Shown here: piece after piece, positions 1-10,468 of the stretch
Position numbering within the stretch: position 1 is the first letter of the stretch
How the letters are laid out: each line of letters starts with the position of its first letter
Assembly: GCF_004193775.1 (NCBI RefSeq)
Contig: NC_041011.1
Coordinates: forward strand, 10,753,656-10,817,655
DNA: 64,000 nucleotides
Direction of reading: 5' to 3'
Source of the DNA: Glycine soja
Lineage: Eukaryota; Streptophyta; Magnoliopsida; Fabales; Fabaceae
Program-made: the position numbers and the translations under genes
The notes under the pieces: model-generated
Database searches by the model: none
What the model saw: only the letters and a program-made list of their open reading frames with translations
Told to the model about the DNA's origin: nothing

Positions 1-345
1 CGTGGTCTTTTCTGTATCTTCTGGCGCCATCTTTATTTGATTGTAGCCTGAGAAACCCTCCATGAAGGAAAACAAAGCCAAATTGGCTGCGTTGTCTACG
101 AGGACATCGATGTGTGGCAGAGGAAAATTATCTTTGGGACTGGCTCGATTCAGGTCCCGATAGTCCACACACATTCGTTCCTTCCCATCATTCTAAGGGA
201 TCGACACAATGTTGGCCACTCACTCGGGGTATCAAGCCACCGCCAAGAAATCGACGTCAAACTACTTTTTGACCTCCTCCTTGATCTTCAGCGACATCTT
301 GGGTTTCATTCTCCTTAGCTTTTGCTTCACCTCCTCCTTGTTGTT
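1..345 (-). pseudogene. Tat/Ogre-type gypsy reverse transcriptase fragment
   Basis: The minus strand encodes the start of a Ty3/gypsy reverse transcriptase: the lysine-rich lead-in with KQKLRRMKP, the segment before the first catalytic strand, and GFSGYNQIKMAPED at the left edge. The fragment runs off the left side of the window. It is collinear with 56633-56977, with a few percent differences, where the rest of the same pol gene continues leftwards. The frame contains stops, so it is not functional. In both copies the coding similarity ends at the same point (about 345 and 56977), so the truncation is older than the duplication. Family: Tat lineage, judged from the RT wording; confident for gypsy, less so for lineage. 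Confidence 0.85.
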
Positions 346-520
346 CTGCCTCTATTAGAAACATTCGATAGATATATATACAAGGTCATCCAACCACCTA
401 ACTAAGATTTCTCTTATAGCTTTTCCTGACATATTTGATACAACTATCTATCCTAAAAATAAGTGATCCCAATAATCAAGAGATCAAGATACATAATAAA
501 ATTAAAATACAATAAGAATT
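346..520. other. Duplicated non-coding spacer, left part
   Basis: AT-rich non-coding sequence between the truncated gypsy RT and the LINE insertion. It matches 56978-57152 closely and continues after the LINE at 4291. No ORF, promoter or RNA gene is recognised. Confidence 0.6.
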
Positions 521-537
521 AATACATACAATAAGAA
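521..537. repeat. Target-site duplication, left copy (LINE)
   Basis: The 17-bp sequence AATACATACAATAAGAA directly precedes the LINE and is repeated exactly at 4274-4290 directly after it. The bases outside differ (T at 520, A at 4273), so the repeat is exactly 17 bp. The paralogous unoccupied site at 57153-57169 has the same sequence with three changes. Confidence 0.95.
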
Positions 538-544
538 AAGGTGT

Positions 545-864
545 GGAAACCTACCAAGCAAAATGAGGCGACACAGAATGAAGAGAAGCCTATGAATGTT
601 GTCATTAAGAGTGCAGAATAGCAAGAAGAACCACAAAAGAAGCAAGAAGAACCACAAAAGAAACAGGAAGAACCACAAAGAGAGCAAGATGAGCCACATA
701 AAGAGACACTGAATGAGTGGACAGTTGTTACATCAGGAAAAGTGGATAGAGGTAAAAGAGCTATGATCCATACTCCTAAAAGTTCATTTGGGCCTTATCA
801 AAACTCAAACATTTTCACCCCACTTAGGATTGGAGATTGTCCTAAGGGGAACAACACAACTTGA
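545..864 (+). pseudogene. LINE ORF1 C-terminal remnant
   Basis: This is the end of the LINE nucleic-acid-binding ORF1. It shows four tandem 21-nt units coding QEEPQKK-like heptads (about 622-705), then a tail with NEWTVVTSGK and NIFTPLRIGD, wording typical of plant LINE ORF1 ends. The 5' part is missing through truncation at 538, and an in-frame TAG lies at 619-621. The natural stop TGA (862-864) is followed by one codon and then the ORF2 ATG at 868 in the same frame. Role by family: RNA binding and chaperone activity in the retrotransposition particle. Confidence 0.75.
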
Positions 865-867
865 CAA

Positions 868-3800
868 ATGATGGTGAGTTGGAATGTGAGGGGCATTAAC
901 AAGGTAGCTAGGAATAAAGAGGTTAGCTCCTACCTCCATTCTTTTAATGTTCCTATAGTGGCTTTACTAGAGACTAGAGTTAAAATGCATAATGCTAAGA
1001 AAGTAAGGAATAAAATAGGTGGCAGTTGGAATTATATGGACAATTATGATAGACATGAGAATGGGAGAATCTGGTTGTTATGGGACCACAGGGAAGTGAA
1101 TCTGAAACTTATTCAAACTGATGAGCAATTCATTCATGTGGAATTATACTCCTTGGATCAATCTCTTAAGTTTGTAGCTTTGGTGATTTATGCTTTTAAT
1201 CAACTGGATAGAAGGAAGGAGTTGTGGAACAAAATTGAGGACATTGGTAGAAATCTGAATGGGCCTTGGATTGTGATTGGTGATTTTAATAATGTTCTGG
1301 ATAGTCAGGATAGAATTGGTGGTAATAATGTTGTTGAGACCAAAGTTAGGGACCTTAAAACCATGATGTCAAATATGGGATTGTTTGAAGCTGATATGAA
1401 AGGGAACCATTACACTTGGTCGAATAAGCATGTTGTTGATGTGATTTACTCTCGGATTGACAGAGTTATTGGTAATGTTGATTGGTTTCAGAAGTATCAA
1501 GATGCCTCTTATGAAGTTTTAGATCCTAATATTTCAGACCACTCTCCTATCAAAATTGGCCTGCAGATTCAAAAGCCTAGAAGAGTTTACTTGTTTAGAT
1601 TTATCAACTGTATCAGTAAGGATCCATCTTTTATGCAGTTGGTTGCTAGTAGCTGGCATGTGGAATCTAGAGGGACTTCTATGGAAAAACTTTGGTACAA
1701 GCTTAAAAGGCTCCAAATTGTTTTAAGACCTCTGTCTAGACAGTTCACCAATATGCAAAATCAAATCCAGCAAGTTAGGCAGGAGTTACATCAGGTCCAA
1801 AATTTACTGCAACATAATCCTTTTGATAATTTGCTGTTGAAGGAAGTGAAGCAGAAGACATTCTGATGCAAAAATCTAAAGTCAATTGGCTTAAGCTTGG
1901 TGACAACAATAATGCTTATTTCCATGCAACTGTGAAGGAAAAAAATAAGAATAAAGGAATCTATACTTTGACAGATTTAGATGGAAATTTGTTGTGCACA
2001 CAAGAGAGTATTGAAAAAGAGATTGTGAGCTTTTACAAAAAGTTGGTAGGTACTAAAGAAACTGATTTGAAAGAAATTGATATCCCTGTTTTGAGAGTTG
2101 GTAAAACTTTGTCTAGAGATCTTGCTCAGCAGCTCATTAGACCTATTGACCTAAAAGAAATTTGGAATGCTTTAGTGAATATTGGTGAGACCAAAGCTCC
2201 TGGTTTAGATGGATTCACTTCACATTTTTTCAAAGCAGCCTGGCCCATTGTTAAATATGATGTGCAGAATGCTATTCTGGAATTTTTTAATACTAGTAAG
2301 TTGTACAAAGCTGTAAATTGCTCTATTGTTTCTCTGATCCCTAAGTCCCCGGAGGCAAAAACCATCAAAGACATGAGACCAATATCCTGTTGTAGTACAA
2401 TATATAAGGTGATCTCGAAGATATTGACTAGCAGACTGAGTGCTGTAATAAATAGTGTGGTGGAAGACACTCAATCAGCATTTATTCCTGGTAGGAATAT
2501 CCAGGACAATATTCTTCTCGCTCAGGAGCTAGTGAGAGGGTATGGTAGGAAAAATGTGTCTCCTAGATGCTTGGTGCAAATGGATATTCAGAAGGCCTAT
2601 GATACGGTTGAGTGGCAAGCATTGCAGCATATTATGGTGGATTTGGGATTTCCTCAGAAGTTTATAGGCTGGGTGATGGCTTGTGTTAATTTTGTTTCCT
2701 ACAGATTCTCCCTTAATGGTGCTCCAACGGGTATTTTAAAAGCTCAAAGAGGGTTGAGGCAAGGTGATCCAATTTCTCCTCTCCTCTTTGTTCTTGTTAT
2801 GGAATACCTCCATAGAGTGCTTCATGGCCTTGGTTCAAACCATAACTTCAATTACCACCCTAAGTGTGAGAAGCTGAAACTTATTAATTTGTGTTTTGCA
2901 GACGATATTCTGATTTTCTTAAGAGGGGATTGTGGATCAATGAAGCTGATGATGAACAAAATGAAAGAGTTTTCAGAAGCAACAGGTCTTCAGATAAGTC
3001 ATTCCAAGAGTAAAATCTATTTTGGAGGGGTGAATGAGGATACTCAAGTTAAAATGCAGCAGGAATCTGGTTTTTTGGTTGGTAAAATGCCTTTTAAGTA
3101 CCTTGGTGTTCCTCTTGACAGCAAAAAGCTCACTATTAGTAATTGTCAACCTTTGATCGATAAGATGTTGAAAAGAGTTCAACATTGGAGCTCCAAACTG
3201 CTATCATATGCTGGCAGAGTGCAATTAATTAACAGCGTGTTATTTGCCATCGCAAATTATTGGCTCCAAATCTTTCCTTTGCCTAAGAAAGTGGTGAAGC
3301 ATATTGAAGGGATTTGCAGAAGTTTTCTTTAGACAGGTAAGAGCAGTAACAGTAGGAAAGCCCCTATTTCTTGGGATCATATTTGTGATCCAAAAAATGC
3401 AGGTGGGCTGAATCTGATTGGTCTTGAGGATTGGAATAAAGCTACAATTGGTAAACTTCTTTGGAATATTTGGGAGAAAAAGGATAAGTTGTGGATTCAT
3501 TGGATACACATTTATTATATGAAAAATAATAATGCAGATAACTTCCAGCCGGGGAAAAATTGTTCTTGGACGTTGAAAGCTATTTTCAAGTATAAAAATT
3601 TACTTACGCAGTCTACTTGGAAGGAGATGTGTGATGCTGGAAAGTATAATACGAGGAAAATGTACCAAGTGATTAGAGGTATTAAACCGCAGGTGGAATG
3701 GAGAAAAATTATTAAGGTAACCATGCTAGACCTCGTGCAATTTTCACTCTGTGGTTGGCTTGTAATAAGCGGTTGTTAACAAAAGAGAGAATGATCAGGT

Positions 3801-4174
3801 TTGGCATGCCCACTGATGGTTTGTGTGTTTTCTGTAAGATGGCTGAAACGTGTCAACATCTGTTTTTTAGTTGCTGTGAAATCAAACCAGTTTGGGAGAA
3901 GATTATGCGTTGGATTGGGTATGTTCACACTCCTACTATGTGGGATGATGAGCTTGGTTGCATTGTGGAAAATACTAAAGGCAAAGGTTGTAAAAGAAGT
4001 TTGATGAAGCTGGCTGTGGCTGAAACTGTTTATAGGGTTTGGTTTGTGAGAAATCGGATCATATTTCAAGGTGGTAGGAAAGAAGAGCTTCATTGGGAGA
4101 CCATAAAAAATGTGATTCTTAGAAGAGTTGAAAACAATAGGAAACTTATGATGTATTGCAATAGGATTCTCTAG
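868..4174 (+). pseudogene. LINE ORF2: endonuclease, reverse transcriptase, zf-RVT (broken)
   Basis: The order of domains is complete. The apurinic-type endonuclease (868-1560) shows SWNVRGI, LLETR, GDFNN, SRIDRV and SDHSPI. The reverse transcriptase (about 2150-3330) shows VSLIPK, MRPISCCSTIYK, AFIPGRNIQDN, QMDIQKAYDTVEW, RGLRQGDPISPLLF and the catalytic FADD. The C-terminal zinc-binding zf-RVT (about 3755-4170) shows CVFCKMAETCQHLFFSC. Three breaks are visible: a frameshift at 1864-1866 where the first frame ends in TGA and the next begins (TGATG), an in-frame TAG at 3330-3332 where Trp is likely, and a frameshift between 3700 and 3779. The enzyme would nick the target and prime cDNA from it; here it is dead. 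Confidence 0.9.
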
Positions 4175-4273
4175 TCTTTTTGGGTTTTCTTGTCAGTTTG
4201 GGCTTGGATCTTTGATTGGTGGGTTTTGTATTGATCAGTTTTTGGCAATAAAATATTCTTTATTCCAAAAACA

Positions 4274-4290
4274 AATACATACAATAAGAA
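4274..4290. repeat. Target-site duplication, right copy (LINE)
   Basis: Exact second copy of the 17-bp repeat at 521-537, closing the LINE. The flanking spacer then resumes, and it matches the paralogous spacer from about 57170 onward. Confidence 0.95.
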
Positions 4291-4632
4291 TTAATACAAA
4301 TAGAATCAATTAAGATCAGCACAATCATGTAGCAATATTCTTAATACAATTAGGATTAGCACAATCATACAACAATATTCTCAATATTGTGCATTATATA
4401 ATCATCCTTTTTCAGCCCCCTGGACTCTTTACAACTGCTAGGTGAATTGTATAGATCCAACTAAAAAGTTTAGTTTTAGAATTTTACATATATACCGCGA
4501 AGGCAATGCTTATGCTGACAAAAGCTTGCTTCTTTTGGTGCATAGAATGCGGGAAAAAAAATAGTAAGTGTCATGAATCTCTGACATAAGCTTCAACCAA
4601 TTAACATTGTTTGTATGACAACTGTTGTAGTT
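4291..4632. other. Duplicated non-coding spacer, right part
   Basis: AT-rich sequence collinear with about 57170-57515. It contains a diverged tandem pair of about 40 bp built on AGCACAATCAT...CAATATTCT (about 4317-4395). No gene is recognised. The end reads like an intron leading into the quinone-reductase-like exon, with an acceptor-like TTGTAG at about 4625-4630. Confidence 0.5.
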
Positions 4633-4862
4633 GGACAGCAATCACACAGTTTGTCCACCATGGTATGCTTTATGTTCCTATTGGTTATAGTTTTGGTATG
4701 CTTTATGTTCCTATTTGTTATAGCTTTGGTGCTAGAATGTTCAATTTGGAGTCCACCAGAGGAGGATCTCCATATGGTGCTGGAGTTTTTGCTGGAGATG
4801 GTACAAGACAAGCAAGTGAAATGGAGCTGGAGCTTGCAGAGTATCATGGCAAGTATATATGA
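4633..4862 (+). pseudogene. FQR1/WrbA-like quinone reductase exon fragment
   Basis: The plus strand reads TAITQFVHHGMLYVPIGYSF, then GARMFNLES, RGGSPYGAGVFAGDGTRQ and ELELAEYHGKYI. This matches the C-terminal exon of plant NAD(P)H:quinone oxidoreductases of the FQR1/WrbA flavodoxin-like family, where GSPYGAGTFAGDGSRQ is a hallmark; this is family knowledge, not searched here. A 33-bp in-frame tandem duplication (4662-4694 and 4695-4727) repeats GMLYVPIGYSF. The frame ends in TGA right after GKYI, so the last part of the family C-terminus is missing. Only this exon is present, preceded by an acceptor-like TTGTAG, so it is a genomic fragment and not a gene. The other block copy keeps only its first bases (to about 57556). 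Confidence 0.8.
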
Positions 4863-4942
4863 AATTAGCCCATAAAAGCTAGATTGGATTCTGTGATTAA
4901 AATTCCATTAAGCCCTCCTAGCTAGGTCATCATTCTAGTATG

Positions 4943-6630
4943 TCAAAAGTTGATGACCTCTAAATCAAACTTCTTAATGCACTCAAACAAACCATTGGTG
5001 ACCTCAAAATCAAACTCCAAGTCAGTGTTGTCATAAAAGAACTCTAGATTTAAGAAGTGGGCAGCTACATGCAATGGTCTATGAACCTGACAATTCCATC
5101 TTTTATCAATGATTGCAAACACATCTTTGTACTTGCTTTCATTGTTGTTGAAAGACTTGATAATTGTTTCTTTTGCCTTGTCCATTGCTTCATAAATATA
5201 GCCCATGGCTAGTTTCCTTTCACCATCCACAAGATGAAGCACTTTCACAAGTGGAGCCATGACTTTAAGAGTGTAAACCACACTATTCCAAAAAAAAGGC
5301 ATGAGCACTACCTTTGCAGCTTCTTTTCCCTTAAGCTCCTTAGATAGCTTGTTCAAGGTCCATTCATTAGAAGTAAACATCTTTCTAATATTGGCTTTCT
5401 CTTTGTGGAGCCTTTCTAAGGTTAGATAAGAAGTGGCAAATCTAGTAATAGTATGTCTCACCAATTCCCTCTTGTTTGTAAAATTTCTCAACAAACTTAA
5501 GGTACTAGAATAGGCATAGATAAACCCAACTAGATTAATTTCCCTTCTAATTGTCTTCCTTATCAAGGGAAGCTTCCCAATATCTTCAAGCATCAAATCA
5601 ATACAATGAGCTGCACAAGGAGTCCAATAAATATGTTTCCTTTTCTCCTCCAACAACTTACCCGCTAAAACATAGTTGCTCCCATTATTGGTTACAACTT
5701 GAACAACATTCTCTTCTCCAACTTCCTCCACAGTGGCATCAAGCAACTCAAAAATATTTTCACCCGTCTTAACAAAATTAGAGCCATCAACAGACTTCAA
5801 AAACATGGTACCAACTTGAGAGTTAATCAAAAAATTAATGATGCATCTTTATTTCCGACCAGTCCATGCATCGGACATAATAGTACAACCATACTTGACC
5901 CATTGCTCCCTGTGGCCTTTTATCAAATTTTCAGTATATTCAACTTCCTTCTTCAGGAGTGGAACTCTGATGTCATGATAGCTAGGAATGGGCAAATGTG
6001 GCTCATATTGACCAATGGCTGCAACCATATTCTCAAAGCTTTTCAATTTAATGAGGTTGAATCACAAACTGCTTCGTACCAAAAGCGAGAAATATGTTGA
6101 TGCACCTTCAATACTTCATTCTTATCCATTGACTCTCTTATGTTCATTTGCCTCAACATCTCTATTTTTCTCCTATTGATTGTATTTTCTGGATTCTTAC
6201 AAAATTTGTCCATTGGTCCTTTTTTAGTCCCACACTTTGTCTTTGCCCTTGCAGTAGCATTACAAGAGTCCGCAAACTCATCATCTTGACTTCCATCACA
6301 TCCAATTGGTTCACCAAATTCAAAATCTCTTATATTTGCCATATTCCCACTGCCAGAAGTACTGTAAGTGGTCCCACTTTTTTTGGTAGTCATATATTCC
6401 TTCAACTCTTCGACTACATTTGGTGGAGTTTTCTTGCAAGCTGCAATGTTACCCGACTTCCCAATCAGGTGTTGTTTGGCTCTGGTTATTCCTCCCTTTG
6501 TGATTTTTCCTTAGAAATTACAAACAATTATGTTTGTTTCTCCTTCCACCAGTGGATGACAATATTTCTAGCCTGGGTCTGTCTTATTTTTCCTCGTTGC
6601 ACTTGCAGTAGCAGAATCGGATGATGGTTC
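4943..6630 (-). pseudogene. hAT transposase (BED finger plus DUF659 region), broken
   Basis: Read from right to left, the N-terminal part (about 6580-6400) contains GGITRAKQHLIGKSGNIAAC, a BED-type zinc-finger wording. Then comes a linker (6405-6043), then QYEPHLPIPSYHDIRVPLL and CTIMSDAWTG (6046-5849), and then the DUF659 and catalytic-core region (5830-4943) with VVTNNGSNYV, TPCAAHCIDLMLEDI and DKRWN. Stops and frame changes separate the pieces at about 6405, 6045 and 5848. The frame ends at 4943 without the C-terminal hATC dimerisation domain, so the 3' part is lost. By family it would bind the TIRs and excise the element; this copy cannot. Confidence 0.85.
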
Positions 6631-7116
6631 AGCCAATTAAAAGAGGACTAAACAGAAAAAAAATTGTCGTGTCAAATAGAAAAAAAATAAAAATGGGACT
6701 GTCAAAAGTAAAAAGAGAGTGTCAAATAGCAAAAGGAAAAAGACGGTGCTCGTCACCGCCGTGGGGTCGTTGCTGCTGGCTGCGTTCTGCGTGCGGGCGG
6801 TCACGGCTGGGTGTAGGGGTTGCGCTTTTAGTTGGAGGAGGGCTGCGTTCTGAATTCTGATTCAACCTGCGTCGGAGGGGATGACTACGCTTTTGATTAA
6901 CTTACCGGGTAGGGTTGGGTTGGGTCAGCCCAACTCCTACCGCGAAAAAAAAAAACAAAAAAAAATGCTATTTGCGCCATGCTGCCATAACCGCCATGAC
7001 CGCCATGGCGCCGTCATTCACAACCCATCACGCCACCGCTATTCGGTGGTGTTTTTTCAAAAAACTGCCTCGCCTTTCCGCTATGGCACCGCCATGACCG
7101 CCATTTGACAACACTG
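4943..7116 (-). mobile_element. Decayed hAT-superfamily transposon
   Basis: A transposase of hAT type is encoded on the minus strand. The right end, read on the minus strand, starts CAGTGTTGTCAAATGGCGG at 7116, a typical plant hAT terminus. GC-rich subterminal repeats of the GCCATGGCGG kind occupy 6975-7105. The eight bases after the end, GTCCCAAC (7117-7124), would be the target duplication. I find no matching left terminus near 4900, so the left end is deleted or rearranged. A partial second copy lies at 57557-58026. Confidence 0.8.
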
Positions 7117-7649
7117 GTCCCAACAGATCAAATAAAATTTTCATCAAAATAATGATTGATTTAAATAAATAAAAAATCGATGTAATATACTTCATTATAA
7201 TTTTAAATATGTCACCACACCGTCTTTTTTTTATTGATATTGTTATACAACCAATATAAATTTTCAACGTGAAATATCGTCTTTGTAGTATTGTTAGCCT
7301 TAACTCAATCACACTAAGGTATCTTCCCCTATCCCTAGGAGACAAATTAATTACTTATCTATTAGGGAATAAACAACTTAAATGATTAACAGAGTGTTAG
7401 AAACAATGTTATAAAACTCAGACCAATGATTGACTTTATATATCTAGACTTGTACACTTTTTTTTCCCCCAAATATATATCAACAAATCCATACAGTGTA
7501 GTGGTCTAAATTTTGTACGCTATTAGGTGCTATGTTAATTTGATCCTTGCCTACTTTAATACCTCTTGCTTTGTACATGAGAGAATAAAACACGAAAAAG
7601 ATAGCAACTAGGGACTGAGCCAGCCCCCCTCCCGGGGGGAATGTATACG
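7117..7649. other. Intergenic flank between hAT and CACTA element
   Basis: AT-rich sequence between the hAT right end and the CACTA left end. A minus-strand frame at 7480-7683 of 67 codons has no family resemblance I recognise and runs into the CACTA terminus, so I do not call it a gene. The three bases before 7650 (ACG) are the CACTA target duplication. Confidence 0.5.
7647..7649. repeat. CACTA target-site duplication, left (ACG)
   Basis: ACG directly precedes the CACTAC terminus at 7650, and ACG directly follows the TAGTG terminus at 36178. Three-base duplications are the rule for CACTA elements. Confidence 0.85.
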
Positions 7650-7995
7650 CACTACTAAAAAAACAGCTTTCTACATCGCCCAATTAACATCGATTATAGC
7701 TAAAACCGATGTTAACGAAAGCGCGGTGGCATTTTTGTAAATAAGTAGACTTAGTTAACATCGGTTTTTCCAAAACCGATGTTAACTACTCCATAGTAAC
7801 ATCGGTTATTTTAATAACCGATGTTACTATGGAGTAGTTAACATCGGTTTTGGAAAAACCGATGTTAGTATGCCATTGTTAACATCGGTTTTGTAAAAAC
7901 TGATGTTATCGAGTCGATGTTAACATCGGTTTTATTATAACCGATGTTACGTAGTTGATGTTAACATCGGTTATTTTTAAAAAACCGATGTTGTT
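7650..7995. repeat. CACTA left terminus and subterminal repeat array
   Basis: After the TIR come seven inverted pairs of the 10-mers AACATCGGTT and AACCGATGTT (from about 7687 to 7992) at roughly 40-bp spacing, each able to form a small hairpin. By analogy with En/Spm these are the likely binding sites of the TNPA-type protein. Positions 7756-7867 form one perfect 112-nt palindrome (see findings). Confidence 0.9.
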
Positions 7996-8029
7996 ATCAT
8001 TATAAATTAAACTTCTGAAATTGCACAAC

Positions 8030-8852
8030 CCGCGCTTGAACCCTATCGTTCTTCTTCTTTCTCCTTGCGCTTGAACCCTATCGTTCTTCTTCTTTCTCCT
8101 TGTGTCAAAGTCGCCTGTGCTTCCGTGATTGCAACCACATTGTGGAGATCGTATTTGTGGAGATCATCTTTGGCACTTATCCATTGAGGTACGTCCTTTC
8201 GTTTTAACATTAGGCGTTTGTCGTTTTAACCCAGGGCTTTATTGTTGTTTCTCCTTCTGCCTTAGTTCGTGTTTGTCGCAAACTGGGCTGCGCTTCCGTG
8301 ACTGCAACCACATTGTCGAGTTCGCGTTTGTGGAGTTCGTGTCTGCGCTTCCATCGAAGGTATGTCTCTGTTGTATGTTAATGATGAAAATCCATTGTTC
8401 AATGGTCTGTCTTTGTTGTGATGTTTCGAAACCCTAGTTAGGCACAAAGGGTTAATCATAACTGAATGTGTAGTGATTTAGGACCATATCTAACTGTCTT
8501 AAGCAGTTATTGCAAAATAAATTATGGAGTAACAGCAGGGGGGTTAGGCAGTTTTTAGTGGGTTTTCAGGAAGTGAGACATGAGGCTGTCAAATTTACAT
8601 AGAGGGTTTCAGGGACAAAGCTTTGATTTACAAAGAGGGTTTCAGGGACAAAGCTTTGATTTACATATTGAATTTCATCCAAATTTTTGACAAGTCATTG
8701 TTACTTCCATGAATATTGATATTGTATCATGCTTATTTATATGCATTTGCTTATTCTGATCATTGTGTGTTGTGTGATTATTTCTTCCATGCAGGTACAT
8801 GATTCCTATTTGTTGTGAGAGTGAAATGATGGGCAGTAGCACCAACTGAGGT
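8030..8852 (+). promoter_or_regulatory. CACTA transcript leader region with 5' exons
   Basis: The region begins with a 35-bp sequence repeated in tandem (GCGCTTGAACCCTATCGTTC..., about 8034-8102). Two diverged copies of a GC-richer stretch with CTTCCGTGA and GCAACCACATTGT follow (about 8119-8185 and 8290-8360), each ending at a donor-like site (GAG|GTACGT, AAG|GTATGT). A clear acceptor at CATGCAG|GTACATG (about 8795) and a donor at TGAG|GTGAGT (about 8852) define a short exon without a useful ORF. I read this as the spliced 5' leader of the transposase transcript, by inference. Confidence 0.5.
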
Positions 8853-9173
8853 GAGTTTATATTTCCTTTTTTTGTCTTTATCTTTGTTAGTTTGTTATAT
8901 AGTTTTTATTTTATATGTTTGAGTTTTAAATGTGTAAAAAATAGAAATAGAAAGGTCTAGTGATTGCTTAGGAATTCCTTGTTGTTTCATGGCATTCCTT
9001 TTGAACCTCAAAAGGTGCTTATGATGGCCTTTGGTTAAATTTCTGATTATATGTATTGGGGTCCTTGTGCTGGGTTATTGTTGGGTTTGTTTTGCTTTTT
9101 GGAAGGTGACACTTTTGTGTCTTGTATCTTTTATTTTCAATACCTGTGGTACTGTTCTATTTAATATTTTATT

Positions 9174-9242
9174 TTTGAACTGCAAAGATAATTTATATTG
9201 ATAATTAGAAGTACCAGTGGTACTACAGATTACAAAGAGACA
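9174..9242 (-). mobile_element. Very short LINE 3' end
   Basis: About 70 bp that match only the 3' terminus of the minus-strand LINE family in this window: a T-rich start, GCAAAGATAATTTATATT, and the small hairpin AGTACCAGTGGTACT (from about 9211). The next LINE abuts it at 9243. This is an extreme 5' truncation. Confidence 0.65.
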
Positions 9243-10468
9243 TTTTTTTTTTGCACAGCAAAAATCAATATATTATATATGAAATTCAGTACTAGGTGTA
9301 CTTAAGATAGAAAGTTAAAAAGCAAGACAATTACAGTCTGCATCCCATTAGGAGAGACCGAATATAGCCCACAAAAATACAAACCCATCCCCTCTAAGAA
9401 AGAACATCCTTTAGATTGGTTGACCAGAAATTAAAGTGCATTTGGAAGTCCTTCTCCACACATTTTATCCAGGACCAGGTGTAGAACAAGGCATCATCCA
9501 TGACCTTTTCAGGAGTGAACGGCTGGTTCTTGAATATCTTGGCATTTCTATGGTACCAAATGGAGAAGGACAGGGCTAGCCACAGAAATTCCCATCTTTT
9601 GTTGGTACTATCTTTGCTATTCCACTGGGTGAATTGTAAAAAATGATTCTTTGGATCTATGGAATAGGAACCCACTCTATTAACCCATCTCATTGTCTCC
9701 CACCAAAGACTCCTAGTCTTTTCACAGTTGAACATAAGATGATAAATCGATTCTTCTTCATGGTCACATAAAGGACAGCTATAAAAAGGCAGTGTGACCT
9801 GTGTCTTTCTAAGATTGTCCCTAGTAGGAAGTCTATTCTTGAAAAGTCTCCAAGAAAAAGCACTCACTTTTGGGGGAATTTTCAATTTCCACATAATGTT
9901 AAGAACATTGTCTTCACTATCACTATGGTGAGCCTCCTGCAGCACTTTGTAGGCAGAATTTGTTGAAAAAACTCCATTAGTGTCTGGCTTCCACCAAAGG
10001 AAATCTCTGCTGGATTGGTGAATGTGAACAGAATCGATCTCAACTAGGAAATCAGCTGCCAATTGAATTTCATGATCAAAAAAATTCCTTCTCCATGATA
10101 ACTTCCATTCCCACCTACCCTCCACAAAATCTCCCATAGAATTGATTGATGAATTCTGCTGTTTACTTATTAAATATAACTGGGGATATTTTCCTTGGAG
10201 AGTACAATTGTCCTCCATCCATTTATGCTTCTAGAAATTGATGCTGGACCCCCTTCCCACTCTCCATTTTAAATTATCAGTTAAGCATTCATTGTGATGC
10301 TGCTGGAAGATACTCTTCAAATCCTGCCACCATTGGGAAGTGAAATTCCTCCTTCCACCACAAATCAACTCCTTCCACCCACCATACTTAGAGATTAAAA
10401 TTCTAGACCAAGGCTGGTCTTGATTGTTAGCCAGCTGCCACCCCCATTTGCCAAGTAAAGCCGCATTA
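9243..10468 (-). mobile_element. 5'-truncated LINE (ORF2 C-terminal part)
   Basis: A minus-strand LINE whose 3' tail is the T run at 9243-9253. From 10467 down to 9394 it encodes the end of ORF2: ALLGKWGWQLA, ISKYGGW, then YGGW-to-zf-RVT sequence including KLKIPPKVSAFSWRLFKNRL and CPLCDHEEESIYHLMFNC, ending at a stop at 9394. A stop near 10220 interrupts the frame. Endonuclease and reverse transcriptase are absent. The next LINE tail begins directly at about 10469, so the elements are stacked head to tail. Confidence 0.85.
9394..10467 (-). pseudogene. LINE ORF2 C-terminal fragment with zf-RVT
   Basis: A 274-codon open frame (10218-9394) follows an upstream portion in which a stop precedes WMEDNCTLQG. 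The zinc-binding zf-RVT motif is CPLCDHEEESIYHLMFNC, and the C-terminus FNFWSTNLKDVLS resembles the ends of the other two LINE ORF2s of this family (FNYWSSNLGDFFG and FNHWSSNLPQSF). No catalytic RT residues remain. Confidence 0.85.

Larger units (their letters stand above)
538..4273 (+). mobile_element. Plant L1-like LINE, 5'-truncated, with 17-bp TSD
   Basis: A 3,736-bp non-LTR retrotransposon bounded by a perfect 17-bp direct repeat. It begins inside ORF1, holds a nearly full ORF2 (endonuclease, reverse transcriptase, zf-RVT) and ends in a short A-rich tail after GGCAATAAAATATTC, with no long poly(A). The paralogous site near 57160 lacks it, giving an empty-site control. It differs in sequence and tail from the other LINEs in this window, so it is a separate family. 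One in-frame stop and two frameshifts in ORF2 make it inactive. Confidence 0.95.

Noticed and set aside
6615..6865. Plus-strand frame with Arg/Gly-rich peptide
   Set aside because: It overlaps the GC-rich subterminal and leader part of the hAT element; composition explains it and no motif is present.
7480..7683. 67-codon minus-strand frame before the CACTA end
   Set aside because: It starts inside the CACTA terminus and extends into flanking DNA, so it postdates the insertion; no family resemblance.
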